Source of the DNA: Octadecabacter sp.
GTDB taxonomy: Bacteria; Pseudomonadota; Alphaproteobacteria; Rhodobacterales; Rhodobacteraceae
DNA: 15,892 nucleotides
Direction: 5' to 3'
NCBI GenBank assembly: GCA_003533975.1
Contig: DQCL01000037.1
Location: forward strand, 1 to 15,892
This document shows positions 7,501 to 14,427 of the stretch, in pieces. Numbering within the stretch: the first letter of the stretch is position 1; every line of letters starts with the position of its first letter. Below the pieces are notes generated by a model. That model did no database searches. It was not told the origin of the DNA and was given only the letters and a program-made list of their open reading frames with translations. A program made the position numbers and the translations under genes.

Positions 7501-8163
7501 TTACTCAGCCGCTGCGTTGTATGCAGCTGTGAAGCCTGACAATGACATTGTGACGGTCACTTCCTGATCTGGTGCAGCCGCTGGTACCATGCGCAACGTT
7601 GCCTCAGCGCCACGGCGGAACAATGCAACGTCCTGTTCTGTCAGGCCGAGGCGCGTCACGCAGCCACCGGCATTACAGAAATTGAATGGGAAACGGCGGG
7701 CTTGGCCACCGTCAACACGTAACGTAAGTTGCTCTGTCAGCAATGTCTCAAGTGGGGCAACGATTGTCGCGCCAGCAACCGCTTGGCCTGAACCTGGCAG
7801 AACAACAATGGCGATCTCGGCAACAGAGTTTCCGTCAGCATCGTTCAAAAGCTGATACATCTGGCAAGGATCTTTGCCTTCTTCAACTTTCAAGCAACGC
7901 AGAGCCCAATCACCAAATACTTGGGAAAGGTACTGTTGGCCCGGCTGTGGTTCCTGCGGTTCAGGAGCGACTGGATCACCGTTTTCGTCGACCTCTTCGC
8001 CCATGTTGAAAACGCTTTCGGGCTGGGTTTCAGCGGGCGCTTCTGTTGTGGTCTCTACGGGGGCTTCTTCGGTTGTTTCTTGTGCGAACGTTGGTGCGCC
8101 AAATGTGCAGGCCAAGGCTGCGGCTGTCAGTGTCTTAGAAATGCTAGAAGTGAGAAGGGTCAT
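7501..8163 (-). CDS. Invasion-associated locus B (IalB) family periplasmic protein
   Basis: The 220-residue protein has a signal peptide (residues 1-27, ending PTFA) and an unusual acidic, Thr/Pro/Glu-rich linker (~28-77). An IalB domain follows: FGDWALRC near 83-90, a Cys90-Cys100 pair and a second Cys163-Cys168 pair (FNFCNAGGC). The four cysteines suggest two disulfides. IalB was first described in Bartonella erythrocyte invasion, but the family is widespread in free-living Rhodobacteraceae and has no settled biochemical function there. I chose ATG 8163 over the longer frame from 8205 because it starts the signal peptide directly and the upstream start has no purine-rich site. The gene stands alone, convergent with the ketoacyl synthase. 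Confidence 0.85.
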   Translation of the reverse strand: MTLLTSSISKTLTAAALACTFGAPTFAQETTEEAPVETTTEAPAETQPESVFNMGEEVDENGDPVAPEPQEPQPGQQYLSQVFGDWALRCLKVEEGKDPCQMYQLLNDADGNSVAEIAIVVLPGSGQAVAGATIVAPLETLLTEQLTLRVDGGQARRFPFNFCNAGGCVTRLGLTEQDVALFRRGAEATLRMVPAAAPDQEVTVTMSLSGFTAAYNAAAE

Positions 8164-8200
8164 AGGTGCGTCCAATATGGTCTGTCGTTGGGCGATGCTT

Positions 8201-8229
8201 ATCATGGGTCGAGAGGAGTGTCAGGGCAA
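8201..8229 (-). promoter_or_regulatory. Candidate promoter of the IalB-family gene
   Basis: On the minus strand TTGCCC (8229-8224) and CATGAT (8206-8201) are spaced by exactly 17 bases, each matching the sigma-70 boxes at 4/6 positions. A start would fall around 8193-8195, about 30 bases before the ATG at 8163. This also explains why an ATG at 8205 would not be the start. Only a weak motif match. Confidence 0.35.
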
Positions 8230-8248
8230 AAACTAGGGTAGGCAGGGC

Positions 8249-8272
8249 TTTGCCGAAACAGCAACCGGCAAA
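8249..8272. other. Perfect inverted repeat upstream of the IalB-family gene
   Basis: TTTGCCG (8249-8255) and CGGCAAA (8266-8272) are perfect 7-base arms with a 10-base spacer. They lie just upstream of the candidate -35 box of the IalB-family gene, a plausible position for a regulator site. The arms lack a following T-run, so a terminator is unlikely. Confidence 0.35.
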
Positions 8273-8317
8273 CATCGTAGAACAATGATTTGAGTGTAAT
8301 GGGCGGATATACAATAG

Positions 8318-8342
8318 AAAAAGGGCCCCAAAAGGCCCTTTT
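8318..8342 (-). terminator. Orphan Rho-independent-type terminator
   Basis: AAAAGGGCC (8319-8327) and GGCCCTTTT (8334-8342) form a perfect 9-bp stem with a 6-base loop. On the minus strand TTTTT follows; on the plus strand TTTT then CC. No protein gene ends next to it: the IalB-family gene begins at 8163 and the nearest upstream element is the candidate small RNA at 8480-8568. It may end a second, unseen minus-strand transcript or back up the first terminator. Confidence 0.7.
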
Positions 8343-8479
8343 CCGTCTTCTCCCTATCGGACTTGGCCGACTTATTGCGCAGACGTTACGTAACACGAGG
8401 CTACCCGTCAACATGCTATTGTTCCGTATGTAAAAATTCTCTTTTGCGTTTTGCTTGAAAATACTTTGAAGGTTCAGTC

Positions 8480-8516
8480 AAAAAGGCCGCGCCCCAGTAA
8501 AAACTGAGTGCGCGGC
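8480..8516 (-). terminator. Intrinsic terminator of the candidate small RNA
   Basis: A 7-bp GC-only stem (8486-8492 with 8510-8516) is extended by an inner CAGT/ACTG stem (8495-8498, 8503-8506) around an A4 loop on the plus strand. On the minus strand a run of five T (8484-8480) follows after one C. No T-run follows on the plus strand, so the terminator is directional and shows that something is transcribed from the minus strand here. Confidence 0.8.
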
Positions 8517-8568
8517 AAGTCTGACAAGGAGGAAGTCAACAGCGCCGTAGGAGGACATGAACGGCGCT
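8480..8568 (-). ncRNA. Candidate trans-acting small RNA with two anti-Shine-Dalgarno loops
   Basis: Read on the minus strand this ~89-base segment folds into three hairpins in a row. Hairpin 1 (8568-8541) has a perfect 8-bp stem AGCGCCGT/ACGGCGCT and a 12-base loop containing CCTCCT. Hairpin 2 (8538-8522) has a TGAC/GTCA stem and a 9-base loop TTCCTCCTT. Hairpin 3 (8516-8486) is a GCCGCGC/GCGCGGC stem with an inner CAGT/ACTG, followed by TTTTT: a typical intrinsic terminator. A TATATT box at 8580-8575 would start transcription right at the first stem; no good sigma-70 -35 is seen. Stacked hairpins with CCUCC loops followed by a terminator are known in alphaproteobacterial small RNAs (the NfeR1/alpha-r14 group, the CcsR/cuckoo group). 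Membership in any of these is not shown. Confidence 0.6.
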
Positions 8569-8668
8569 GATACGAATATACTGGCTCAGAAAGGTTAAGG
8601 ATGTATTTTGGCGCAAACGAAAGTGGGATCAATTTGAATATTGGTCTGTGAAATTAAGGGAACAGGCA

Positions 8669-10207
8669 ATGAGTGACGGGATTTTCTTGGGTGGCGGCGG
8701 TAACGACTACGGCGAGGCGCAAAATTTGCTGCTGCAATACGCAAACCGCCACGGGCTCATTGCGGGCGCAACGGGGACAGGTAAAACGGTCACGCTGCAG
8801 ATCCTCGCGGAGGGGTTCTCTGCTGTCGGTGTTCCGGTGTTCCTGTCTGACGTGAAAGGTGACTTGTCTGGTTTGGCTAAGCCCGGCAGCGCGGACTTCA
8901 AACTTCATGAACCGTTCACGAAGCGTGCTGAAACGATTGGCCTTGATCTGCAATACGATACATTCCCCGTCACGTTTTGGGATCTTCTTGGTGTGCAGGG
9001 TCATCCGATCCGCACGACCGTTGCAGAGATGGGGCCGTTGTTGCTGTCCACACTCATGGGGCTAACCGAAGCGCAAGAAGGCGTGCTGAACGTCGCGTTC
9101 CGCGTTTCGGACGAAGAGGGCCTTCCGCTTCTCGATTTGGAAGATTTGCAAGCGCTTCTCGTTTGGGTAGGGCAAAACTCTAAAGAGCTGTCATTGCGCT
9201 ACGGCAACGTCGCCACATCCTCCGTTGGTGCGATCCAGCGTCAGTTGCTTGTGCTCGAAAACCAAGGCGGCGCGGAGCTGTTTGGTGAACCAGCATTAGA
9301 TCTGCGCGACATCATGGCAACCGAGGATGATGGGCGCGGGCGGATCAACATACTTGCGTCTGACAAACTGATGGCGTCGCCAAAGCTTTATGCGACGTTC
9401 CTGTTGTGGCTGTTGTCTGAGCTCTTTGAGGAACTTCCTGAGGTCGGCAACCCCGATAAACCCAAGCTCGTCTTCTTCTTTGACGAAGCGCACCTGCTAT
9501 TTGATGACGCGCCTAAGGCGCTGGTCGATAAAGTTGAACAGGTCGCGCGGCTGATCCGCTCCAAAGGGGTTGGCGTTTACTTTATTACGCAGAACCCTGC
9601 TGATGTTCCTGAGGACATTCTGGGCCAGCTTGGGAACCGTGTGCAGCACGCGTTGCGGGCGTTTACTGCGAACGACCAAAAGGAACTGAAACAAGCGGCA
9701 GACACGTATCGCTCGAATCCAGCCTTCGACACAGCCGAAGCGATCCGCGAGGTCGGCACTGGTGAGGCCGTGACATCCATGCTGATCGACAAGGGCATTC
9801 CGGGGATCGTTGAGCGCACGTTGGTCAGGCCACCGTCCTCGCAGCTTGGTCCAATTACAAAGGCAGAACGCGCAGAAATCATGGCTGCGTCGCCCATGGC
9901 TGGTAAATATGATGAACGCCTAGATCGCGATTCCGCGGCTGAGATGCTGGCGAAACGCGCTGGTGCGGCTGCCGAAGAAGCTGAGAAAGCCGAGGCAGCC
10001 GAGGAAAAGCTTGAGGCAGAGGAGCGCGAACACCGTCAGGGCCGCCGCTATTCTGGCAAAGATGTTGAGCGTTCATCCAGCCGCCGGTCGTCCAACTCAG
10101 ACAGCTGGGGCGGCGCGATTGCGACCGTTGTTGCCAAAGAGCTGAAGGGAACAACCGGACGCCGCATCGTACGCGGCATTCTGGGGGGGCTGTTCAAGGG
10201 CCGATAG
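8669..10207 (+). CDS. HerA-like / DUF853 (YjgR family) P-loop ATPase
   Basis: The 512-residue protein belongs to the HerA-FtsK branch of P-loop ATPases, DUF853/YjgR subgroup. Walker A is GATGTGKT at 33-40. Walker B is VFFFDEAHLLF with Asp272-Glu273. The segment YFITQNPADVPEDILGQLG is characteristic of the group. The C-terminal ~90 residues are a charged Glu/Ala/Lys-rich helix, likely coiled coil, ending in a basic Gly-rich tail. HerA proper is a DNA translocase in end resection; the function of the YjgR branch is not established, so I call it only an ATPase. I chose ATG 8669 (AAGGGA six bases upstream) over a GTG at 8648. The gene is convergent with the CorB-like gene, only 19 bases apart, with no visible terminator between. 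Confidence 0.9.
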   Translation: MSDGIFLGGGGNDYGEAQNLLLQYANRHGLIAGATGTGKTVTLQILAEGFSAVGVPVFLSDVKGDLSGLAKPGSADFKLHEPFTKRAETIGLDLQYDTFPVTFWDLLGVQGHPIRTTVAEMGPLLLSTLMGLTEAQEGVLNVAFRVSDEEGLPLLDLEDLQALLVWVGQNSKELSLRYGNVATSSVGAIQRQLLVLENQGGAELFGEPALDLRDIMATEDDGRGRINILASDKLMASPKLYATFLLWLLSELFEELPEVGNPDKPKLVFFFDEAHLLFDDAPKALVDKVEQVARLIRSKGVGVYFITQNPADVPEDILGQLGNRVQHALRAFTANDQKELKQAADTYRSNPAFDTAEAIREVGTGEAVTSMLIDKGIPGIVERTLVRPPSSQLGPITKAERAEIMAASPMAGKYDERLDRDSAAEMLAKRAGAAAEEAEKAEAAEEKLEAEEREHRQGRRYSGKDVERSSSRRSSNSDSWGGAIATVVAKELKGTTGRRIVRGILGGLFKGR

Positions 10208-10226
10208 CCCGTGTTCGGTGCAAAGC

Positions 10227-11519
10227 TTAGTTGAGGGGCGCGATCTTGAGTTCCGAAATCCGGTTCTCATCTTTGTCCATGACCTCGAACCTAAAGCCAT
10301 GGAAGCTAAAGACTTGGCCGACTGCGGGAATGATCTGTGCTTCGTGAATGACTAAACCTGCAACGGTATTGGCCTCGTCATCTGGCAATGACCAATCCGT
10401 TGCGCGATTTACGTCGCGGATCGTCATGGTGCCGTCCACGATATAGCTGCCATCTTCCGCGCGCGTGACTTCGTTTTCTTCGTCGGTGTCAAACTCGTCG
10501 GTGATTTCACCGACGATTTCTTCAAGAATATCTTCAAGCGTGATGAGGCCCTGAAGCGTGCCGTATTCATCCACAACCAATGCGAAATGCGCACGACGCG
10601 CCAAGAACTGGCGCATCTGGTCGTCGAGCGTCGTGGTCTCAGGCACAAAGTAGGGCGTCATCGCCACATCCATAATGTCAAAGTCCGCCATTTCCAGCGG
10701 CTCAATCTGTCCGTCGCCCAGCATCTTATGCAACGCGCGCAGCAGGTCTTTGGCGTGGATCGTACCGATGATGTTTTCAGGATCATCGCGATAAAGCGGC
10801 AAGCGGGTGTGGTTGCTTTCCAGGCAAAGATGCAGGATTGAGGGGACGGGCAGGGCCGCGTCGATCATCTCAATCTCTTTGCGGTGAAGCATGATTTCTT
10901 CAACCGTACGTTCGCCAAGATCAAGAGCGCCCAAGATACGGTCACGGTCTTCCTTTTCCACGACACCTTCGGAATGGCCCAATTGCAGCGCGCCGGCGAT
11001 TTCTTCACGCACCGCAAGGATGTTGCTGTCTGGGTCGGTCTGAACGCCAAAAATCCGCAACACACCGCGCACAAGCCAACGCACAGCCGAGACGACAGGT
11101 GAAAAGATCGTCACCACAAGCGCGATTGGGCGTGCTGTAATGCTTGCCGCGCGTTCTGGGTTGGTGATGGCATAGGTCTTGGGCAGCACTTCCGCGAAGA
11201 TAAGGACCAGCACGGTCATCACTGTCGTAGCGATCACCACACCGTTTTCACCAAAGGCCCGCAAGAACATCGTCGTCGCAAGTGATGTCGCGAGGATGTT
11301 CACAAGGTTATTGCCCAAAAGGACCGAGCCAATTAGCTTTTCGCGGTCTTCGGTAACTTGAAACGCTTTTTCAGCGCCTTTGTCGCCTTTGTCCGCATTG
11401 CTGCGCAACTTGCCACGCGACGCAGCGGTCAGTGCGGTTTCAGAGCCGGAAAAGAAGCCGGACAACACAAGAAGAAACAGGATCGCACCGGCGGTGGTCC
11501 AGAAGGCAGCATCAAGCAT
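10227..11519 (-). CDS. CorB/CNNM-type transporter (HlyC/CorC hemolysin-family), DUF21-CBS-CorC_HlyC
   Basis: This 430-residue inner-membrane protein has the full domain order of the bacterial CNNM/CorB family. A DUF21 membrane domain (helices at ~8-28, 65-86, 93-112 and 131-150) carries the conserved GSETAL (25-30) and EVLPKTYA (110-117). A CBS pair follows at ~205-262 and ~285-342 (VVDEYGTLQGLITLEDILEE), then a CorC_HlyC domain at ~353-428. Characterised relatives transport or regulate Mg2+ and are involved in Mg2+/Co2+ resistance; the old 'hemolysin' label is historical. It lies 63 bases downstream of xerD on the same strand and is probably the last gene of that transcript. The start at 11519 has no good ribosome-binding site, although the N-terminal membrane helix supports it. 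Confidence 0.9.
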   Translation of the reverse strand: MLDAAFWTTAGAILFLLVLSGFFSGSETALTAASRGKLRSNADKGDKGAEKAFQVTEDREKLIGSVLLGNNLVNILATSLATTMFLRAFGENGVVIATTVMTVLVLIFAEVLPKTYAITNPERAASITARPIALVVTIFSPVVSAVRWLVRGVLRIFGVQTDPDSNILAVREEIAGALQLGHSEGVVEKEDRDRILGALDLGERTVEEIMLHRKEIEMIDAALPVPSILHLCLESNHTRLPLYRDDPENIIGTIHAKDLLRALHKMLGDGQIEPLEMADFDIMDVAMTPYFVPETTTLDDQMRQFLARRAHFALVVDEYGTLQGLITLEDILEEIVGEITDEFDTDEENEVTRAEDGSYIVDGTMTIRDVNRATDWSLPDDEANTVAGLVIHEAQIIPAVGQVFSFHGFRFEVMDKDENRISELKIAPLN

Positions 11520-11582
11520 GGGGGGTCACTTTTGTCATTTGCCCTTTGTATGTAGGGGCTTGCGGGCAGTTTCAAGTGGGCG

Positions 11583-12512
11583 TTAATCGTCTTTCGCCAG
11601 CGGGTGGTGATCCAGCACCAGTTCTTTCAGGCGCTCATCCAGCACATGAGTGTAGATTTCAGTGGTCGCCACATCCGCATGGCCCAGCAGCGTCTGGATA
11701 GAACGCAGGTCCGCGCCGCCCGCCAGTAAATGGGTCGCAAAGGCGTGGCGCAGGGTGTGGGGCGTGACTTTGGCGGGTGAAACGCCGCCCGCAACCGCGA
11801 GGTCTTTGATGAGGTTGAAGAAGCTTTGCCGTGTCAGGTGGCCAAGCTTGCCGCGCGACGGGAACAGGAATTTGCTGCGCGGAGTGCCATCCTTAACCGC
11901 AGCGTCCTCGGCCTCATCGCGGGTTTTGAGCCAGATCGCAGTAGCCGCGCGGGCAGGCGGTGACAGCGGCACCATGCGCTCTTTGTCGCCTTTTCCGCGC
12001 ACCAACAACATACGAGGATCGCCTCGCGCGGCGGAAACGGGCAGCGAAACCAATTCGGTCACGCGCATGCCTGTAGCGTAGAGCAATTCCATCAAGCAGG
12101 TCGTGCGAAGCGGGTCTTTCTTTGCACCACGGGCGGCCTGCAGCAACGCATCAACTTCCTCGTGGCTGAGGGTTTTGGGCAGGCGCTTGTCGCGACCGGG
12201 CCCCGAGATTTGGAGTGCGGGATTGTCGGTGCGCCAGCCTTCCTCAAACGCAAAACGGAACAGCTGTTTGGTGGCCGACAGCCGCCGCGCTCTGGTGGAT
12301 TTGGCAAGACCTTGGCTGTCACACCAGACCAGATACTTTTCAACGTGGTCTTGGGTAACTTGCGAAAAATGCGTGCCGTTCAACCAGTCTGAAAAATCGA
12401 CAAGGTCACGTGCATAGGCCAGTTGAGTATTGGTCGCCGCGTCCAACTCCGCGGCCTGTGCTTCGAGAAAGGCCTGTATCCAATAGGCATTGGGGCGGGT
12501 CGCTGCACTCAT
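11583..12512 (-). CDS. xerD: Site-specific tyrosine recombinase XerD
   Basis: XerD works with XerC at the dif site, under FtsK control, to resolve chromosome dimers at cell division. The 309-residue protein has an N-terminal SAM-like core-binding domain (~8-100) and a complete catalytic domain. Arg150 lies in ATGMRVTEL, Lys174 in RGKGDKER, His252 and Arg255 in PHTLRH, His278 in LLGHAD and nucleophile Tyr287 in EIYTHV. Length and the HHPL tail are normal for Xer proteins rather than phage integrases. Its ATG overlaps the stop of the 521-residue upstream gene by four bases (ATGA), so it is translationally coupled to an exported protein. No att-like repeats or phage genes flank it. Confidence 0.92.
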   Translation of the reverse strand: MSAATRPNAYWIQAFLEAQAAELDAATNTQLAYARDLVDFSDWLNGTHFSQVTQDHVEKYLVWCDSQGLAKSTRARRLSATKQLFRFAFEEGWRTDNPALQISGPGRDKRLPKTLSHEEVDALLQAARGAKKDPLRTTCLMELLYATGMRVTELVSLPVSAARGDPRMLLVRGKGDKERMVPLSPPARAATAIWLKTRDEAEDAAVKDGTPRSKFLFPSRGKLGHLTRQSFFNLIKDLAVAGGVSPAKVTPHTLRHAFATHLLAGGADLRSIQTLLGHADVATTEIYTHVLDERLKELVLDHHPLAKDD

Positions 12513-14074
12513 TGCAATAGCAAATACTGCAGCGCTGTTCGCCGTGCGACATCTTCTAGGCCAAGTGCGCGAAGCGTTGCGAAGCCTTCTTTGAAGGCGA
12601 TCTGGTCACCGTCGAGCCCTTGTTGCAATGTCGCAATACTACGCAAGATCGCTTCACCGGTACGCCCATTTGCGGCCATATCTACGAGAGTTGCATTCGG
12701 CTCCGCTGCAAATGCGTCACGGACGAGCGGATAGTGCCCTCGGGCAGCATGGACCTGAGATGGGTCGCCCTGCGCCACGGCCGCAAGGAACGGATCTGTT
12801 TGTGCAAAAGCGTCGATCAACGCGGCTTCTTCGTAGCGATCCGACAAGAGCAATATCTTAAACATGAGAGCATCTGCACGACTGTCCGCTGTCGTCGATG
12901 TAAGAAAATCCGGCGCAAAATAACGCGCGAGGGGGACTGTCACACCAACGGCTTGTGCTTCGTCCCACAGTTGGTTGAGCGCTTCAATCATGTCATCGGC
13001 AGTCCCGCTTTCAAGGGCTCTATCAAGACGTGCGACGGCCTTTGAACGTTCCCAAACACCACCAGAGGCGGCAGGAACGCGTGCCGTGTAAAGGCCAATC
13101 AGCGCGTTGTCGGAAATAGCGCCAGCACGGGCGAGGCGTTCAGCTGCTTCGAGCTGACCCTTCCAGCCAACATTCGCCCGCAAATCCGCATGTGCAAATG
13201 CGCGTGGCAATCCGACTGTCGTTAGGGACGATCCAATTGCCTCAAACATGCGGAACGTCAACGGTGTTGTGCGTGCCGGTTGCTCAAGCTCCGGTTCGCC
13301 TTCATAAAGGTCCGGATCAAGGAACCGCGCAAGCAACGCACCAGTTGGCGCATCAATATCGCCAATCGCCAATCCAGTGTTTAACGTCAGTGCGGCGGCC
13401 GACCAATCACCCGAGCGAGCCAAACAGAATATCCGCGCAGAAGGCGTTGGGGCAATATCGGGTTGATCGCGCAGCGCACGGCAAGCGCCATCTTCCGTGC
13501 CTGTCAGAAGTGAGACATCAAACCAGCGGCGGAACAGCTCAGGCGTATCAGCGCCTGCGCTTTCAAGCATCGCCTGCGCCGGTTCCAGTGCGCCGAAATC
13601 TAACAGTTTATCCACACGGGCGAGAAAGAACGCACCAGGTGTTGCGGCCTCCATTGGTGGATTTGCCTCTGCTAGCGCAAGCGTCGTCAGTAAATCCTGA
13701 ATGGCGGGCAGGGTGTCGATTTCTTCGGCTTGCAGCAATGCGATCAACGTCGTGACGTCACTTCGCCCCCAAAGATCAGCGGATAAGCCCGTGGCGCTTG
13801 ACGGCAACAGTCCAAGGGCTCGGGGCGCAGGGCCACCCAAGGTTTGCACAGAAACGTTCGGGGAGGATGCAGAATTCGCGATGGGCGCTTCGCTCGCATC
13901 CGGTATTCGTGTCGCTTGTGTTCCGAGAACTGGCGCTGCAGCTAAGACTTCGGGTTGTTCAACACTTTCAGAGAGCCAGTCAATGGCCGACAAAGGCGTG
14001 TTGTCGTCGGATTGGGCCCAAAGGGGTGTCGCGCACGACATTAACACACACAAAATTGCCGAACGCGAAACCAT
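12509..14074 (-). CDS. Unrecognised exported alpha-helical (TPR-like) protein, 521 residues
   Basis: I do not recognise a named family. The protein has a signal peptide (residues 1-20, LMSCATPLWA). A low-complexity Ser/Ala/Pro-rich stretch (~22-95) follows, then about 400 residues of Ala/Leu-rich amphipathic helices. Paired-helix spacing (for example around ALEPAQAMLESAG, SGDWSAAALTLN and SDRYEEAALIDAFA) resembles a degenerate TPR or Sel1-like solenoid. It ends Tyr-Leu-Leu-Leu-Gln, with no membrane anchor. The likely location is the periplasm. AGGTGG seven bases before ATG 14074 supports the start. The start overlaps the stop of the small membrane gene (TAATG), and its own stop overlaps the xerD start (ATGA). 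This tight coupling suggests a conserved unit in which it partners with the small membrane protein. Function unknown. Confidence 0.8.
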   Translation of the reverse strand: MVSRSAILCVLMSCATPLWAQSDDNTPLSAIDWLSESVEQPEVLAAAPVLGTQATRIPDASEAPIANSASSPNVSVQTLGGPAPRALGLLPSSATGLSADLWGRSDVTTLIALLQAEEIDTLPAIQDLLTTLALAEANPPMEAATPGAFFLARVDKLLDFGALEPAQAMLESAGADTPELFRRWFDVSLLTGTEDGACRALRDQPDIAPTPSARIFCLARSGDWSAAALTLNTGLAIGDIDAPTGALLARFLDPDLYEGEPELEQPARTTPLTFRMFEAIGSSLTTVGLPRAFAHADLRANVGWKGQLEAAERLARAGAISDNALIGLYTARVPAASGGVWERSKAVARLDRALESGTADDMIEALNQLWDEAQAVGVTVPLARYFAPDFLTSTTADSRADALMFKILLLSDRYEEAALIDAFAQTDPFLAAVAQGDPSQVHAARGHYPLVRDAFAAEPNATLVDMAANGRTGEAILRSIATLQQGLDGDQIAFKEGFATLRALGLEDVARRTALQYLLLQ

Positions 14075-14226
14075 TAACCACCACCTAACGTTACAGGCAC
14101 AACGATCTCTTCGACAGGGGCCGCAAAATCAGCCGGCATGAAGATCGGTCCCAAATATGCGAACGCTATGAAAGCGAGCGCTGCGAGCACGACCAGAACG
14201 AACAAGAATTTGATCAATCGCCACAT
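14074..14226 (-). CDS. Small single-pass membrane protein, 50 residues
   Basis: The frame from ATG 14226 begins MWRLIKFLFVLVVLAALAFI and continues through a single strong membrane helix (residues ~5-27) to a short Pro/Val-rich tail (about 23 residues) ending LGGG. A positively charged N-terminus (Arg3, Lys6) predicts the tail faces the periplasm. GGAG lies about nine bases upstream. A longer frame from 14280 adds a charged stretch that spoils the membrane topology and is less likely. Its stop overlaps the start of the 521-residue exported protein (TAATG), so the two are co-translated. It might anchor or partner that protein. No family recognised. Confidence 0.7.
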   Translation of the reverse strand: MWRLIKFLFVLVVLAALAFIAFAYLGPIFMPADFAAPVEEIVVPVTLGGG

Positions 14227-14379
14227 GGATTTCGCTCCGCCTGTTTCGTGTCTACCCGTTGATCCGCAAACACGAACCAATTGCGCAGCCTGAGTTGCTG
14301 CTTTGCCTTAGGTTATATATGTCCTTTTCAGCAAGATCACGCCACCGCTTCGTTAATTTTTTCAAACCGGCGGCGCACA

Positions 14380-14395
14380 GCCGATATTGATCGGC
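14380..14395. promoter_or_regulatory. Palindrome in the aroK / membrane-peptide divergent promoter region
   Basis: GCCGAT (14380-14385) and ATCGGC (14390-14395) are perfect arms with a 4-base centre (ATTG), about 32 bases before the aroK start codon and between divergent transcription units. The size and symmetry fit a dimeric regulator's operator. No promoter boxes could be placed reliably nearby. Confidence 0.35.
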
Positions 14396-14427
14396 ATATT
14401 GTTGTTTAGAAGGGGACGATTGGGGCG

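Larger units (their letters stand above)
8164..8668. other. Long non-coding region between the IalB-family and HerA-like genes
   Basis: No frame here looks like a real protein gene. The 70-codon minus-strand frame running 8414-8202 passes straight through a terminator hairpin. The region holds the IalB promoter candidate, an inverted repeat at 8249-8272, an orphan terminator at 8318-8342 and the candidate small RNA at 8480-8568. About 100 bases of AT-rich leader precede the HerA-like gene. From 8343 to 8479 I see no clear element. Confidence 0.6.

Noticed and set aside
8164..8205. Upstream ATG extending the IalB-family protein by 14 residues
   Set aside because: No purine-rich site precedes it, a candidate -10 box overlaps it, and the signal peptide begins at 8163.
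8202..8414. Minus-strand 70-codon frame upstream of the IalB-family gene
   Set aside because: It reads straight through the terminator hairpin at 8318-8342 and has no recognisable features.
11583..12512. Tyrosine recombinase as sign of an integrated mobile element
   Set aside because: Sequence features are those of chromosomal XerD. There are no phage genes, no attachment-site repeats and no tRNA nearby, and the gene is translationally coupled to its neighbour.
14247..14275. TCGTGT/ACACGA inverted repeat upstream of the small membrane gene
   Set aside because: Six-base arms with an 18-base spacer are too weak to separate from chance.
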